A stretch of DNA of 43,972 bases from assembly GCA_025210485.1 (NCBI GenBank), contig JAOARN010000028.1:1-43972 (forward strand), read 5' to 3'. This document shows, piece after piece, positions 7,499-16,084 of this stretch. Below the pieces are notes generated by a model. That model did not search any database and was not told the DNA's origin. It saw only the letters and a program-made list of their open reading frames with translations. Made by a program: the position numbers and the translations under genes. This stretch comes from Marinifilaceae bacterium (GTDB taxonomy: Bacteria; Bacteroidota; Bacteroidia; Bacteroidales; Marinifilaceae). Numbering within the stretch: position 1 is the first letter of the stretch; each line of letters starts with the position of its first letter.

Positions 7499-8830
7499 TT
7501 ATTTGAAATACTCGTTTACAGGTCCATACGCATGGAAAAATCCTGTTTTCATGACTGTGTTTATATCATCTGTAGATTTTGCAACCTCATTTTTAACAAG
7601 GTTTTTAGCAATTTTCATAGATCTATTTCCATATGCAGTAGCAATATTACAAGCCATGGAATTTGTGTTATGTACCGTTTCAAAAAACTTAGAAAGAAGT
7701 TCGTCTTTGTTTTCTGATTTCATTACTTGTTTCCAATTAATCATTTCTGATGGGAGGTCTCCTAAAGTCTTATCGCAGTCTTCTTTTATTTCTGAAATCT
7801 CAATATATTTTTCTTTGAAAATATCAAATACATGAGTAATTTTTCCTTTTTCGTATTTGAAAAATCCATCTTTTTGTGAACCATCAGAGTGTTGACCTCC
7901 AATAACAGAAAGTTCAAACATCTTATCTAAATTTTTGTGATATAATTTTTCCTCAGGGAAGTATGGTTGCATACTTGAAAGAATAAATTTAGTAACATCA
8001 ATTCCTACATAATCCATTAATTGGAATATGCCCATAGGTCTTACTAATAAATCTCTACAGATAGTATCCATCATATATACCGCTTTTGGCCAGTTAGATT
8101 CTGCGCTTAATTCAGCAGCTGCATGAAGTGCGTAAATTGCATCACGCATAAAATGACCATTGCCAATAAAACCAGCAACATCTTTTGATTCAATAAGTAT
8201 TTTTCTCATACTTTTACCCAATTCCAAAGCAAAATCAAAAAGCTCAGAATTAGTGTTGTCTGTTTTTATTATCTCAAGAAGTTTTTGGATAACTGGTGGA
8301 TTGTAAAAATGGTATCCTAATACAGATCCTTTAAGATTATTCGCTTCCTCAATACTGCCAATTGGAATTGATGAGGTGTTTGTTAAAAACCATGCATCCG
8401 CATTGTTTTCTTTTATCTGGCTAAATATCTTTATCTTAAGATCTCTATCTTCTTTTATTGCTTCGAATATAAGTTTTGAATTATATGCTGATTCCATTCT
8501 GTCGGTAAAGCACACCATGTCCATTACATCTGATACGTAAGCTTCAATAACTTCTTTGTTTTCTGCAATTTCTGGTTTATCTCGATACCAATCTTTTATT
8601 TTTTGAGTATTTTTCTCTGCATATTTTGTAAGCTGATTTTTTAGATATGATTTTAAACCTGCAAGTGCTTCCTGTGAAAGATCAATGGCATTTAAAACAG
8701 CTGTTTTCTCAAATTTTCTTTCTAGCTTAAGCTTGCCTAATTCCAATGCAAGTAAAACAGTGATTCCGCTACCCATTTTACCAGCAGCCCCTAATACACT
8801 TATATTTTCTAATTGTGACAATTTTTCCAT
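7499..8830 (-). CDS. 3-hydroxyacyl-CoA dehydrogenase
   Basis: A 443-residue NAD-dependent dehydrogenase that oxidises 3-hydroxyacyl-CoA to 3-ketoacyl-CoA (or the reverse in a butyrate-type pathway). The N-terminal Rossmann fold has VLGAAGKMGSG at residues 12-22. The catalytic segment LGYHFYNPP, with its His near residue 174, is followed by KLLEII, matching the His-Glu pair of the family. The C-terminal dimerisation domain holds KDVAGFIGNGHFMRDAI and RPMGIFQLMDYVG. At 443 residues it is longer than the classic 280-residue FadB2/Hbd type and carries the duplicated C-terminal domain. It lies 51 bases downstream of the crotonase gene, so the two form an operon and catalyse consecutive steps. No fused hydratase domain is present. 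Confidence 0.9.
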   Translation of the reverse strand: MEKLSQLENISVLGAAGKMGSGITVLLALELGKLKLERKFEKTAVLNAIDLSQEALAGLKSYLKNQLTKYAEKNTQKIKDWYRDKPEIAENKEVIEAYVSDVMDMVCFTDRMESAYNSKLIFEAIKEDRDLKIKIFSQIKENNADAWFLTNTSSIPIGSIEEANNLKGSVLGYHFYNPPVIQKLLEIIKTDNTNSELFDFALELGKSMRKILIESKDVAGFIGNGHFMRDAIYALHAAAELSAESNWPKAVYMMDTICRDLLVRPMGIFQLMDYVGIDVTKFILSSMQPYFPEEKLYHKNLDKMFELSVIGGQHSDGSQKDGFFKYEKGKITHVFDIFKEKYIEISEIKEDCDKTLGDLPSEMINWKQVMKSENKDELLSKFFETVHNTNSMACNIATAYGNRSMKIAKNLVKNEVAKSTDDINTVMKTGFFHAYGPVNEYFK

Positions 8831-8881
8831 AGTAAAATTATTAAGTCTTGTGTTAATATAATATTTTCGTTGTTCGTTAAT

Positions 8882-9664
8882 TTATTTATTCCAATTTGGC
8901 TTTCTTTTTTCAAGAAATGCCGCAACTCCTTCTTGTTTTTCTATTTGGTCGGCACCAAATAATTTTCCAAATTCCTTAGATTCTAATTCCGAAGCATCAG
9001 CTAAGTTCATTTCTGCACTTTTGTTTATTACTTCTTTAGCTATACTAATTGATTTAGGACTACGTTTAATAATCTTACCAGCTATTTTATTAACCTCAGT
9101 CATTAATTCTTCGAGAGCTACTACTTTTTGCAATATTCCTAGTTCATATGCATACTGAGCATTAATTCCTTCACCTAACATGGTTATATATTTAGCATTA
9201 CTTTTGCCAATCAGGCGGGTCAATCTTGTGGTGCCATCAAAACCAGGAATCAAGCCAAGATTTACTTCAGGAAGTCCAAGCATGGTATTCTCACTTGCAA
9301 TTCTGATATCGCAAGCTAGAGCCAATTCAAGACCTCCGCCAAGAGCAAATCCATTGATAGCGCCAATTACTGGTATTTCTAAATTTTCTATCAAACGGAA
9401 AACCTCTTTGCCTCTTTCTGCAAAATCATATGCTTGATTTACATCATAATTTGGAAAATCTTTAATATCTGCACCAGCAACAAAAGCTTTCCCTTCGCCT
9501 GTGATTATTAAAACCCTAATATCTGCGTTTTTCTCAATGCTTTGGATACATTTCTCAATATCATTAAAAACCTCTGGGTTAAGAGCATTTAAGGCTTTGG
9601 GTCTGTTGATTTTTAGATAGCCTATCTGATTTTCTTGTTCGAAAATAATATTATTAAATTCCAT
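8882..9664 (-). CDS. Enoyl-CoA hydratase / crotonase family protein
   Basis: A 260-residue crotonase-fold enzyme of usual length that hydrates 2-enoyl-CoA to 3-hydroxyacyl-CoA. The CoA-binding and oxyanion-hole segments are GKAFVAGADIKDF (residues about 57-69) and NGFALGGGLELALACD (about 104-119). The two catalytic Glu positions are present in GGGLELA and GLPEVNLGLIPGFDGT. The C-terminus ends with FLEKRKPNW, typical of the family. It is the first gene of a minus-strand pair with the 3-hydroxyacyl-CoA dehydrogenase, which uses its product. It could be a 3-hydroxybutyryl-CoA dehydratase (Crt) in a butyrate-like pathway or a general fatty acid enzyme; no acyl-CoA dehydrogenase or thiolase lies in the window to decide. 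Confidence 0.92.
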   Translation of the reverse strand: MEFNNIIFEQENQIGYLKINRPKALNALNPEVFNDIEKCIQSIEKNADIRVLIITGEGKAFVAGADIKDFPNYDVNQAYDFAERGKEVFRLIENLEIPVIGAINGFALGGGLELALACDIRIASENTMLGLPEVNLGLIPGFDGTTRLTRLIGKSNAKYITMLGEGINAQYAYELGILQKVVALEELMTEVNKIAGKIIKRSPKSISIAKEVINKSAEMNLADASELESKEFGKLFGADQIEKQEGVAAFLEKRKPNWNK

Positions 9665-9940
9665 ATGAATTTCTTTATACTAGTTAAATATATTTTGTTG
9701 TTTTTACAACTATATGTAAAAATAAAATAAGAGCTGTAAAATCAAATAAATTCAAGTTTTGTATTTGCTTGATGTTCAATAGCTTTATTGGCTTTTGCGG
9801 TATAAGCATCTTGAGAATGATGATAAATATACATAATAAATGTATTTTTGTGTAATTTTATTGGTAAAATATCCAATAAGTATTAAATTTTAATTAATAA
9901 CAGACTGTTTGACAGTTCCTATAATAAAACAAAAGAAAAA

Positions 9941-10525
9941 ATGATTCAGTTGGCTATAACCGGAGGTATTGGTTCTGGAAAAACTACGGTATGTAAGATA
10001 TTTGAATGTTTAGGCATTTCAGTATATTATTCTGACGATAGAGCAAAATATCTTATGAATAAAAATACAAATCTAGTTGAGGGTATTAAATCTGAATTTG
10101 GAAATAAAGCATACAAGAATGAATCTCTTGATAGAGAGTATATTGCTTCTGTAGTTTTTAATGATAAAACAAAGTTACGAATACTAAATTCTTTGGTTCA
10201 CCCCATAGTTGCAGAGGATTATGAGCAGTGGTGCGAAAGGCATAAAAATGAGACTTACCTAATTCATGAGTCGGCTATTGTGTTTGAAGCAAATATTGCA
10301 CATAAATTTGATAAGATATTAACCGTATCGGCAGATGTTGATATTCGCATAGATAGAGTTGTAAAAAGAAATGGCGCTAAACGAAAAGATATTTCCGACA
10401 GAATAGAAAATCAAATTACGGATGTAAAAAGGGAAGAAATGGCAGATTATTGTATTCGAAATAATAATCAGGCATTAATTCCTCAAATACTTGAAATACA
10501 CAACAAACTAATAGGTGGAAAATAA
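9941..10525 (+). CDS. coaE: Dephospho-CoA kinase
   Basis: A 194-residue kinase that phosphorylates the 3'-hydroxyl of dephospho-CoA with ATP, the last step of coenzyme A synthesis, in the cytoplasm. The P-loop is GGIGSGKTT at residues 8-16, directly after the first strand (MIQLAIT). The substrate-binding YYSDDRAKYLM segment follows (residues about 29-39). HPIVAEDYEQW and the RVVKRNGAKRKDISDRI lid region with paired Arg residues match CoaE. The length is typical. The start is the ATG at 9941, preceded by the A-rich sequence usual in this genome. It stands between a divergent fatty acid gene pair and the methionine aminopeptidase gene and is likely transcribed alone. Confidence 0.95.
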   Translation: MIQLAITGGIGSGKTTVCKIFECLGISVYYSDDRAKYLMNKNTNLVEGIKSEFGNKAYKNESLDREYIASVVFNDKTKLRILNSLVHPIVAEDYEQWCERHKNETYLIHESAIVFEANIAHKFDKILTVSADVDIRIDRVVKRNGAKRKDISDRIENQITDVKREEMADYCIRNNNQALIPQILEIHNKLIGGK

Positions 10526-10638
10526 AGCTAGATTGCTGATTTTATAAATCTAGTACTTGTGTTTATTATCTAATATCTAATACATTCAGATAATAGAAAT
10601 TTCCGAACTTTTTATTTATTTCAAAAATAATTAAGCAA

Positions 10639-10672
10639 TTTGTTAAAACTTAGCTAAGCTTAATTAACTTTG
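10639..10672 (+). promoter_or_regulatory. Bacteroidota-type promoter of the methionine aminopeptidase gene
   Basis: A TTTG at 10639-10642 is followed, 22 bases later, by TAACTTTG at 10665-10672. This matches the Bacteroidota -33 TTTG and -7 TAnnTTTG elements, with spacing at the long end of the usual range. It overlaps the TTG at 10670 that would be the longer start of the next gene and so supports the ATG at 10727 as the true start. Confidence 0.55.
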
Positions 10673-10726
10673 CCCAATAAAGGCATTAGCCCGCAAGCGA
10701 AAGCTTATAATAAAACAATAATTATA

Positions 10727-11509
10727 ATGGAAGAACAAATTATAATAAAAACCGCAGAACAAATTGAGGGAGTTCGAAGAAGTTCTAAATTGGCTGGGAA
10801 TACCCTTAAAACAATAAGTGAATATGTTAAAGAGGGTGTAAGTACAGAATATCTTGATAATATAATTGAACAATATATGAGAGATAATGGTGCTATCCCT
10901 GCAACACTTGGTTATAATGGCTACCCGAAATCTTCTTGTATTTCTTTGAATGATGTTATATGTCATGGAATTCCTGATGAGAAAACAATACTAAGGGAAG
11001 GAGATATTTTAAATATAGATGTTACTTGTATTCTAGATGGATATTATGGCGATACTAGTACAATGTTCTCTATTGGTGATATTTCTGATGAGGCTGCCAA
11101 TTTAATTGAACATACTGAACATGCAATGTATTTAGGTATTGATCAAGTCAGACCTGGTAATTGCTTTGGGAATATTGGTTATGTTATAGGAAAATTCGCA
11201 AAATCAAAAAAATATGGTGTAGTTTATGAGTTTTGTGGTCATGGTATTGGAATGGATTTTCACGAAGCACCGCAGGTTGAGCACTTAAGTGCTCGGAATT
11301 CGGGTGCTATTATGCAGTCAGGAATGATTTTCACTATTGAACCAATGATAAACTTAGGTAAGTCTAGAGCCAAAATCGATAAAAGAGACGGATGGACAGC
11401 TCGTACAATTGATGGTAAATTGTCTGCTCAATTTGAACATACCATATTGGTTACTGATGCTGGATATGAAATCTTGACAGATGTGGGAATGTATGATATA
11501 TTTAAATAG
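10727..11509 (+). CDS. map: Type I methionine aminopeptidase
   Basis: A 260-residue cytosolic metalloenzyme that removes the initiator Met from nascent proteins. I start it at ATG 10727; an in-frame TTG at 10670 would add 19 residues but sits inside the -7 promoter box. The residues match the E. coli enzyme closely in spacing: His80 (VICHGIP), Asp98 (NIDV), Asp109 (YYGDTS), His172 (CGHGIG), Glu205 (TIEPMI) and Glu237 (QFEHT), which are the substrate-binding His and the five metal ligands. No N-terminal zinc-finger extension is present. The thioesterase gene begins 29 bases after the stop and is probably in the same transcript. Family and function are clear; whether this is the only copy in the genome cannot be known here. 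Confidence 0.95.
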   Translation: MEEQIIIKTAEQIEGVRRSSKLAGNTLKTISEYVKEGVSTEYLDNIIEQYMRDNGAIPATLGYNGYPKSSCISLNDVICHGIPDEKTILREGDILNIDVTCILDGYYGDTSTMFSIGDISDEAANLIEHTEHAMYLGIDQVRPGNCFGNIGYVIGKFAKSKKYGVVYEFCGHGIGMDFHEAPQVEHLSARNSGAIMQSGMIFTIEPMINLGKSRAKIDKRDGWTARTIDGKLSAQFEHTILVTDAGYEILTDVGMYDIFK

Positions 11510-11538
11510 TAAGTTATTATAATTTTAAAAATAGGGAG

Positions 11539-11916
11539 ATGACAAAATTAGAATCAGGAATAAAAGCTACATATACATATAAAGTAAATCCAGAAAACTC
11601 TGCAAAAAACATGGGCTCGGGGAGTCTTGAGGTTTTGGCTACACCGGCATTGGTTGCATTTATGGAAAATGCTGCATGCCGACTGGTAGAAGGTAAACTA
11701 GGAGAAGGAATGGATAGCGTTGGAACTAGAATTGATATAAAGCATATTAAAGCTAGTAAGATAGGAGTAGAAGTGAGCGTTGAGGTAGAATTGAGTAAAG
11801 TTGATGGCAAAAAATTGGAATTTGCTATAACAGCTAAGGAAGGTGATGTAGTGATAGGAAGCTCTACGCATAATAGATATGTTATTGAAGTAAAGAAATT
11901 TCTAGAAAGACTTTAA
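11539..11916 (+). CDS. FlK-like hot-dog fold acyl-CoA thioesterase
   Basis: A 125-residue single hot-dog domain protein that resembles the fluoroacetyl-CoA thioesterase FlK. The long helix ATPALVAFMENAACRLVEG (residues 34-52) and the strand GTRIDIKHIKAS (62-73) match the family. Thr35, Glu43 and His69 have the same spacing (8 and 26) as the FlK catalytic residues Thr42, Glu50 and His76, so all three are in place. Bacterial relatives without the fluoroacetate context are common and probably hydrolyse small acyl-CoAs. It follows the methionine aminopeptidase gene by 29 bases with a purine-rich ribosome-binding sequence (agggag) directly before ATG 11539, so it is likely the second gene of that transcript. 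True substrate unknown. Confidence 0.85.
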   Translation: MTKLESGIKATYTYKVNPENSAKNMGSGSLEVLATPALVAFMENAACRLVEGKLGEGMDSVGTRIDIKHIKASKIGVEVSVEVELSKVDGKKLEFAITAKEGDVVIGSSTHNRYVIEVKKFLERL

Positions 11917-11926
11917 TCCTTAATTT

Positions 11927-11960
11927 ATATCAATAGAAGATAATATAGATCTATTGATAT
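11927..11960. other. Hairpin after the thioesterase gene
   Basis: The arms atatcaatag (11927-11936) and ctattgatat (11951-11960) are perfect complements around a 14-base loop, 11 bases after the stop codon. No strong T-run follows, so it may be a weak terminator or an RNA 3' stabilising structure. Confidence 0.4.
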
Positions 11961-12095
11961 TATGTCTTAGTTTCTTAATTAAGCAAGACAGAAAATAAAT
12001 AATTGTTTTGTGTTAGAAAAAAATGAATTACTCAAGACCGATATCAGAAGTAATTTGTTTTTTTCTAATTTAGCACAAGATATTTAAACTTAGTA

Positions 12096-13667
12096 ATGTT
12101 ATACAAAAATTTTGATTTCGTAGTGGTAGGAAGCGGATTGGCAGGATTGTATTCCGCAATAAGAGCTTCTCGATATGGAAAAGTAGCTTTGGTTACTAAA
12201 TCAGAGTTAACAACATGTAATTCATTTTATGCTCAAGGAGGCGTGGCTTCTGTAACCGATAAGAATGATTTACCCATTTATCACTTTGAAGATACGATAA
12301 TTGCAGGCAGAGGTTTGTGTGATCGTATGGCTGTTGAAAATCTCGTTAATAACGGACCTGAACTTATTCAAGAACTAATCGATCTAGGTATGGATTTTGA
12401 TAAATCAGAAGGTGTCTTAGAACTCGGATTAGAAGGTGGTCATAGCAAACGAAGAGTAGTTCATGCTGGTGGCGACTCAACAGGTCGTCTTTTAGTTGAA
12501 TTTTTAATAAGAAAATTAAAAGATTATCCGAGTATAGAGATTTTTGATAATAGTAGAGTCTACAGCCTTTTGGTTAAAGATTCAATATGTGGAGGTGTTT
12601 TAGCTTTTGATGAAAAAACACATCAGAACACATGTTTTAAATCAAATTCTGTAATATTAACCACTGGTGGAGCTTCTGCTGTTTATGAACGAACCACCAA
12701 CCCCCAAACTAGCTTAGGCGATGGTATTTATTTGGCATATACTCAGAATGCTAAAATAGCCGATATGGAATTTATTCAATTTCATCCTAGTGCACTTTAT
12801 ACCAAAACAGGAGAAACATTTCTTATAAGTGAAGCTGTTAGAGGTGAAGGAGCTTATTTGATTGATGAAAATAACCAAAGATTTATGCTTGGTATTCATG
12901 AATTAAATGAACTTGCACCTCGCGACATAGTTGCTAAAGCTATACATAAACAGATGGAGAAAACAGGCTCGGATCATGTTTATTTAGGACTGTCCCACAT
13001 CTCAAAGGATGTTATCAAAAAACGATTTCCATCTATTTTGAAAAAATGTACTAGCCTGGGTATAGATATGTTCGATAGAATACCTGTGGCTCCAGCAGCT
13101 CACTATATGGTTGGTGGAATCAAAACCAATGAATACTCTCAAACCAGTATTGCAAACTTGTATGCATGCGGGGAACTAGCTTCCACAGGAGTTATGGGTG
13201 CTAATAGGTTGGCTTCTAATTCGTTGGCGGAATGTTTGGTTTATGGACGGAATGCCATTGAGCATGCAAATAAAAATAAAATAACTGTCTCTATTCCTGA
13301 TGATTGTATCTTTGAATTGGAATATGGAGGAGATGCTTGTTTGTTTGAAAAAGATTCTGTCTTTCTTTCAAAAATAATGAATAGATATGTCGGAATTGTC
13401 CGAACTAAGGAGCAGCTTAATTTAGCTCTTAGGAAAATTAATGAGCTTGAGACTAAATATTCTAATATTTCAGATAAAAATTATTTGAAATTATCATTTA
13501 TTAGCAAGCTGACGGTTTGTAAGCTAATAGCAACTGCTGCTTTGAAACGAGAGGAAAGTCGCGGCGGTCACTACCGTGAGGATTTCCCAAATGAAAGTAG
13601 TTTTTTCCGTAAACATTCGATGCAGAATATATATAGTGATTTTCGCTATGAGGATGTAAGATTTTAG
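12096..13667 (+). CDS. nadB: L-aspartate oxidase
   Basis: A 523-residue flavoenzyme that oxidises L-aspartate to iminoaspartate, the first step of de novo NAD synthesis. The FAD-binding GSGLAG (residues 12-17) follows the first strand DFVVVGSG. Other family marks are NSFYAQGGVASV, HAGGDSTGRLL, AVRGEGAYLID and the FAD-closing segment ACGELASTGVMGANRLASN. The C-terminal helical domain contains EESRGGHYREDFP, typical of NadB and its fumarate reductase relatives. The length is normal. The nadC gene starts 70 bases downstream. The nadA quinolinate synthase gene, usually nearby, is not in the window. The start at ATG 12096 directly leads into the first beta strand. Confidence 0.96.
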   Translation: MLYKNFDFVVVGSGLAGLYSAIRASRYGKVALVTKSELTTCNSFYAQGGVASVTDKNDLPIYHFEDTIIAGRGLCDRMAVENLVNNGPELIQELIDLGMDFDKSEGVLELGLEGGHSKRRVVHAGGDSTGRLLVEFLIRKLKDYPSIEIFDNSRVYSLLVKDSICGGVLAFDEKTHQNTCFKSNSVILTTGGASAVYERTTNPQTSLGDGIYLAYTQNAKIADMEFIQFHPSALYTKTGETFLISEAVRGEGAYLIDENNQRFMLGIHELNELAPRDIVAKAIHKQMEKTGSDHVYLGLSHISKDVIKKRFPSILKKCTSLGIDMFDRIPVAPAAHYMVGGIKTNEYSQTSIANLYACGELASTGVMGANRLASNSLAECLVYGRNAIEHANKNKITVSIPDDCIFELEYGGDACLFEKDSVFLSKIMNRYVGIVRTKEQLNLALRKINELETKYSNISDKNYLKLSFISKLTVCKLIATAALKREESRGGHYREDFPNESSFFRKHSMQNIYSDFRYEDVRF

Positions 13668-13737
13668 TTAATCAAAAAGATAAAACAAAAAAAGATATAA
13701 AAAAAATATCAATATTCTAACTATAGTTTGAGTAAAA

Positions 13738-14586
13738 ATGATTGAAGATAAAATAGATATAGAGCAGGTAAAGCTTTTGATTGATATAGGATTAAGAGAA
13801 GATATAGGTAAATCTGATATTACAACAGATAATCTTATTCCAAAAGATATGGTAGTAAAGGCTTCTATGACAGCTAAGCAGGATGGTGTAATTGCAGGTT
13901 TGTTTATAGGAGAGATTATTTTTAAGAGTTTGGATTCTGAATTTGTATGGGAACCTTTAGTTAAAGAAGGACAGAAGGTTCAGAAAGGAGAATGTCTTGT
14001 TCGAATGGAGGGCAAATACAGAGCAATGCTAACAGGTGAGCGTTTGGCTCTTAATTTTATTCAGAGATGTAGTGGAGTAGCTACCAAAACGAATGACTTT
14101 GTGCAGGAGATAAAGGATTATAAAACTCAAATTCTGGATACTCGTAAAACACTTCCAGCTTTCAGATTATTGGATAAATATTCAGTAAAAATGGGAGGGG
14201 GAACCAATCACAGAATCGGACTTTACGATATGGTTATGATAAAAGATAATCATATTAAAGTTGCAGGTGGTATTACGAATGCTGTTAATAATATAAAATC
14301 TAAAATTGCTGCTTCTGTTAAAATAGAAGTGGAATGTACTACCCTGGAGCAAGTAAGTGAAGCTTTAAATCTTCCAATTGATATAATCATGTTGGATAAT
14401 ATGTCGAACGAAACTACCCTTAAGGCAGTGAAATTGATTGATGGAAGAGTAAAGACAGAAGCTTCGGGAAATATGAATCTCCAAAGACTTGTTGAGGTAG
14501 CTGAACTAGGTGTTGATTATATTTCGGTAGGAGCATTAACTCACTCGGTTAATGCCATGGATATAAGTATGAATATCGAATACTAA
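13738..14586 (+). CDS. nadC: Nicotinate-nucleotide diphosphorylase (quinolinate phosphoribosyltransferase)
   Basis: A 282-residue enzyme that converts quinolinate and PRPP to nicotinate mononucleotide with release of CO2 in de novo NAD synthesis. Residues 1-110 form the N-terminal open-face sandwich domain with LREDIGKSDITTDNLI and ERLALNFIQRCSGVAT. The barrel domain has DTRKTLPAFRLLDKYSVKMG, GGGTNHRIGLYDMVMIKDNH and the ending EASGNMNLQRL with VDYISVGALTHS. The Arg, Lys and His residues that bind quinolinate and PRPP are present in these segments. It lies 70 bases after nadB in the same orientation, and a strong terminator follows, so the two probably form one unit. Confidence 0.96.
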   Translation: MIEDKIDIEQVKLLIDIGLREDIGKSDITTDNLIPKDMVVKASMTAKQDGVIAGLFIGEIIFKSLDSEFVWEPLVKEGQKVQKGECLVRMEGKYRAMLTGERLALNFIQRCSGVATKTNDFVQEIKDYKTQILDTRKTLPAFRLLDKYSVKMGGGTNHRIGLYDMVMIKDNHIKVAGGITNAVNNIKSKIAASVKIEVECTTLEQVSEALNLPIDIIMLDNMSNETTLKAVKLIDGRVKTEASGNMNLQRLVEVAELGVDYISVGALTHSVNAMDISMNIEY

Positions 14587-14597
14587 AAATAATAAAT

Positions 14598-14630
14598 AAA
14601 ACAGGTAGTCATGTAAAATCTACCTGTTTT
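14598..14630. terminator. Bidirectional terminator after nadC
   Basis: The stem aaaacaggtag (14598-14608) and ctacctgtttt (14620-14630) is perfect, with an 11-base loop and T-runs on both strands. It lies between nadC and the convergent small membrane protein gene. Confidence 0.9.
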
Positions 14631-14639
14631 AATTATGTA

Positions 14640-15185
14640 TTAGAAATTGAATTTTCTTCGTGGAAAATTTTTGCAACAAGATTTGTGTTCGCTTTTTAAT
14701 GTCTCAAATTCAAACTCAGGAGACTCTTTCTCTTCAAATATTGTATTGCTACATGATGAACAATCATAGTTTGTGTTTTTCTTTGATATAGATCTTGTAG
14801 TGCTTCCTCTTTCTTCTTTTGTTGTAAATTCTTTGGTCTGTTTTAGATTGTTTATATCGAAGCTTTTAGGATTTGAAATCATAAGTATACAGATTGCCAA
14901 GACCGAAAGCCATAAAGATGAATTTATAATAAGATTCTTTTTATTGTTTGTGTTTCTCTCGTTTTTCTTATTGTTGATTGATTTTTGATTGTAGTTGAAT
15001 TTCTTGAAATAACTCAATTTAAATCCATATACAGTAGATATGATTGCAATCAACATAATTATTCCAAAGTACTTGTTAAGAGAATCAATTTGAGTAAGAA
15101 TTATTGCACCCCATGCAATAAAGCAATTTATAGTCTTAAGATTTAAAATAGAAAAAATTGTAGATGTTTGTTTGTTTTTTGACAT
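14640..15185 (-). CDS. Small membrane protein with Cys-rich C-terminus (hypothetical)
   Basis: A 181-residue protein with hydrophobic segments at residues about 17-30 (NCFIAWGAIILTQI), 36-52 (FGIIMLIAIISTVYGF) and 85-102 (SLWLSVLAICILMIS). A Lys/Asn-rich linker separates segments 2 and 3. The C-terminal third is soluble and polar and contains CSSC near residue 140 and a CC pair in HKSCCKNFPRR close to the end, so it could bind metal or form disulfides if it is outside the membrane. No known family was recognised. The gene is convergent with nadC and shares its terminator. It is probably real because of its consistent composition and its clear ATG start. Confidence 0.65.
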   Translation of the reverse strand: MSKNKQTSTIFSILNLKTINCFIAWGAIILTQIDSLNKYFGIIMLIAIISTVYGFKLSYFKKFNYNQKSINNKKNERNTNNKKNLIINSSLWLSVLAICILMISNPKSFDINNLKQTKEFTTKEERGSTTRSISKKNTNYDCSSCSNTIFEEKESPEFEFETLKSEHKSCCKNFPRRKFNF

Positions 15186-15576
15186 GTTGAGTAGGTTTAC
15201 AAAAACAAATTGTTATTTGTTAAATGATTTTTAAGATAGTTTTATTTATGGTTGTTTGGTAGTGTTTTCTTTATGTTTGAGGGATTGTATTTTTTTAGAT
15301 GTTATTTTATCAAGATACAATATTTGTTTCAATTGTAAGTCTTGCTTTTGTGTGTTTAACTTTTTTTAGTGCTTATTTAAAATGATTTTTTATTACGGTA
15401 AAATAGAGTGGGTGTAGATTAGTTCTATATTTGATTAAATTAGCAAATTAAATATGTTAATAGACTGTTGATATCTATCTTGTAGATATTTTAATTCTAA
15501 ATTGTAAATCAAGTTTCAAATTCATAGTTTTATGTTTCGTATGATGATTTGAATTTAACTTTTTATGTAAATAATT
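15186..15576. other. Divergent gene-free region
   Basis: This T-rich region lies between the starts of the membrane protein (minus) and the carbonic anhydrase (plus). It presumably contains both promoters, but no match to TTTG / TAnnTTTG with correct spacing stands out. No coding frame or repeat was seen. Confidence 0.4.
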
Positions 15577-16068
15577 ATGAAAAAGCACAGCATACTTAAA
15601 GCTAATAAGCAATATTCTGAAACCTACAAAGAGGCAAGTATAGATAAGTACTCAAAAACTAGAATCGCTATACTCACATGTATGGATGCAAGATTGGATC
15701 CGCTTAAGATATGTGGCTTAGAATTGGGTAATGCTTATATTATTCGTAATGCTGGTGCTAGACTGACAGAGGATGCTATAAGATCATTTTTACTTTCCTA
15801 TAAATTGCTTGACACAAAGGAGTGGTATATAATACAACATACCGACTGTGGACTAACACGAATGAATAATAAAGAAATTGATGATTTGTTTGAATTGAAA
15901 GAGGATGATAATAAGCTAAATTGGATGAGTTTTACTAATCACAAAAGAACATTGATAGACGATTTAGAGCAATTGCGAAATTACCCTTTAGTACCTATAC
16001 AGATACCAATACATGCTATGATTTTTGATTCCAAAACAGGAGATTTAGAACTTGTAGCAAGTTTATGA
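15577..16068 (+). CDS. Beta-class carbonic anhydrase (short form)
   Basis: A 163-residue zinc enzyme that interconverts CO2 and bicarbonate in the cytoplasm. The zinc site is complete: Cys35 in TCMDARLD, with the Asp37-Arg39 dyad directly after it, and His88 and Cys91 in HTDCGL. The RNAGAR motif (residues 57-62) is also typical. The length places it in the short clade of beta enzymes (Rv1284-like, about 160 residues) rather than the 200-residue plant or E. coli type. The nitroreductase gene starts 16 bases downstream and is almost certainly in the same transcript. A link between CO2 hydration and the flavoprotein is not known to me. Confidence 0.92.
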   Translation: MKKHSILKANKQYSETYKEASIDKYSKTRIAILTCMDARLDPLKICGLELGNAYIIRNAGARLTEDAIRSFLLSYKLLDTKEWYIIQHTDCGLTRMNNKEIDDLFELKEDDNKLNWMSFTNHKRTLIDDLEQLRNYPLVPIQIPIHAMIFDSKTGDLELVASL

Positions 16069-16084
16069 AAAAAAAATATAAAAA

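Noticed and set aside
10670..10726. TTG start 19 codons upstream of map
   Set aside because: Lies inside the likely -7 promoter element, and the ATG at 10727 gives the normal enzyme N-terminus with E. coli-like residue numbering.
11927..11960. Riboswitch before nadB
   Set aside because: Only a simple hairpin directly after the thioesterase stop; no conserved aptamer motif recognised.
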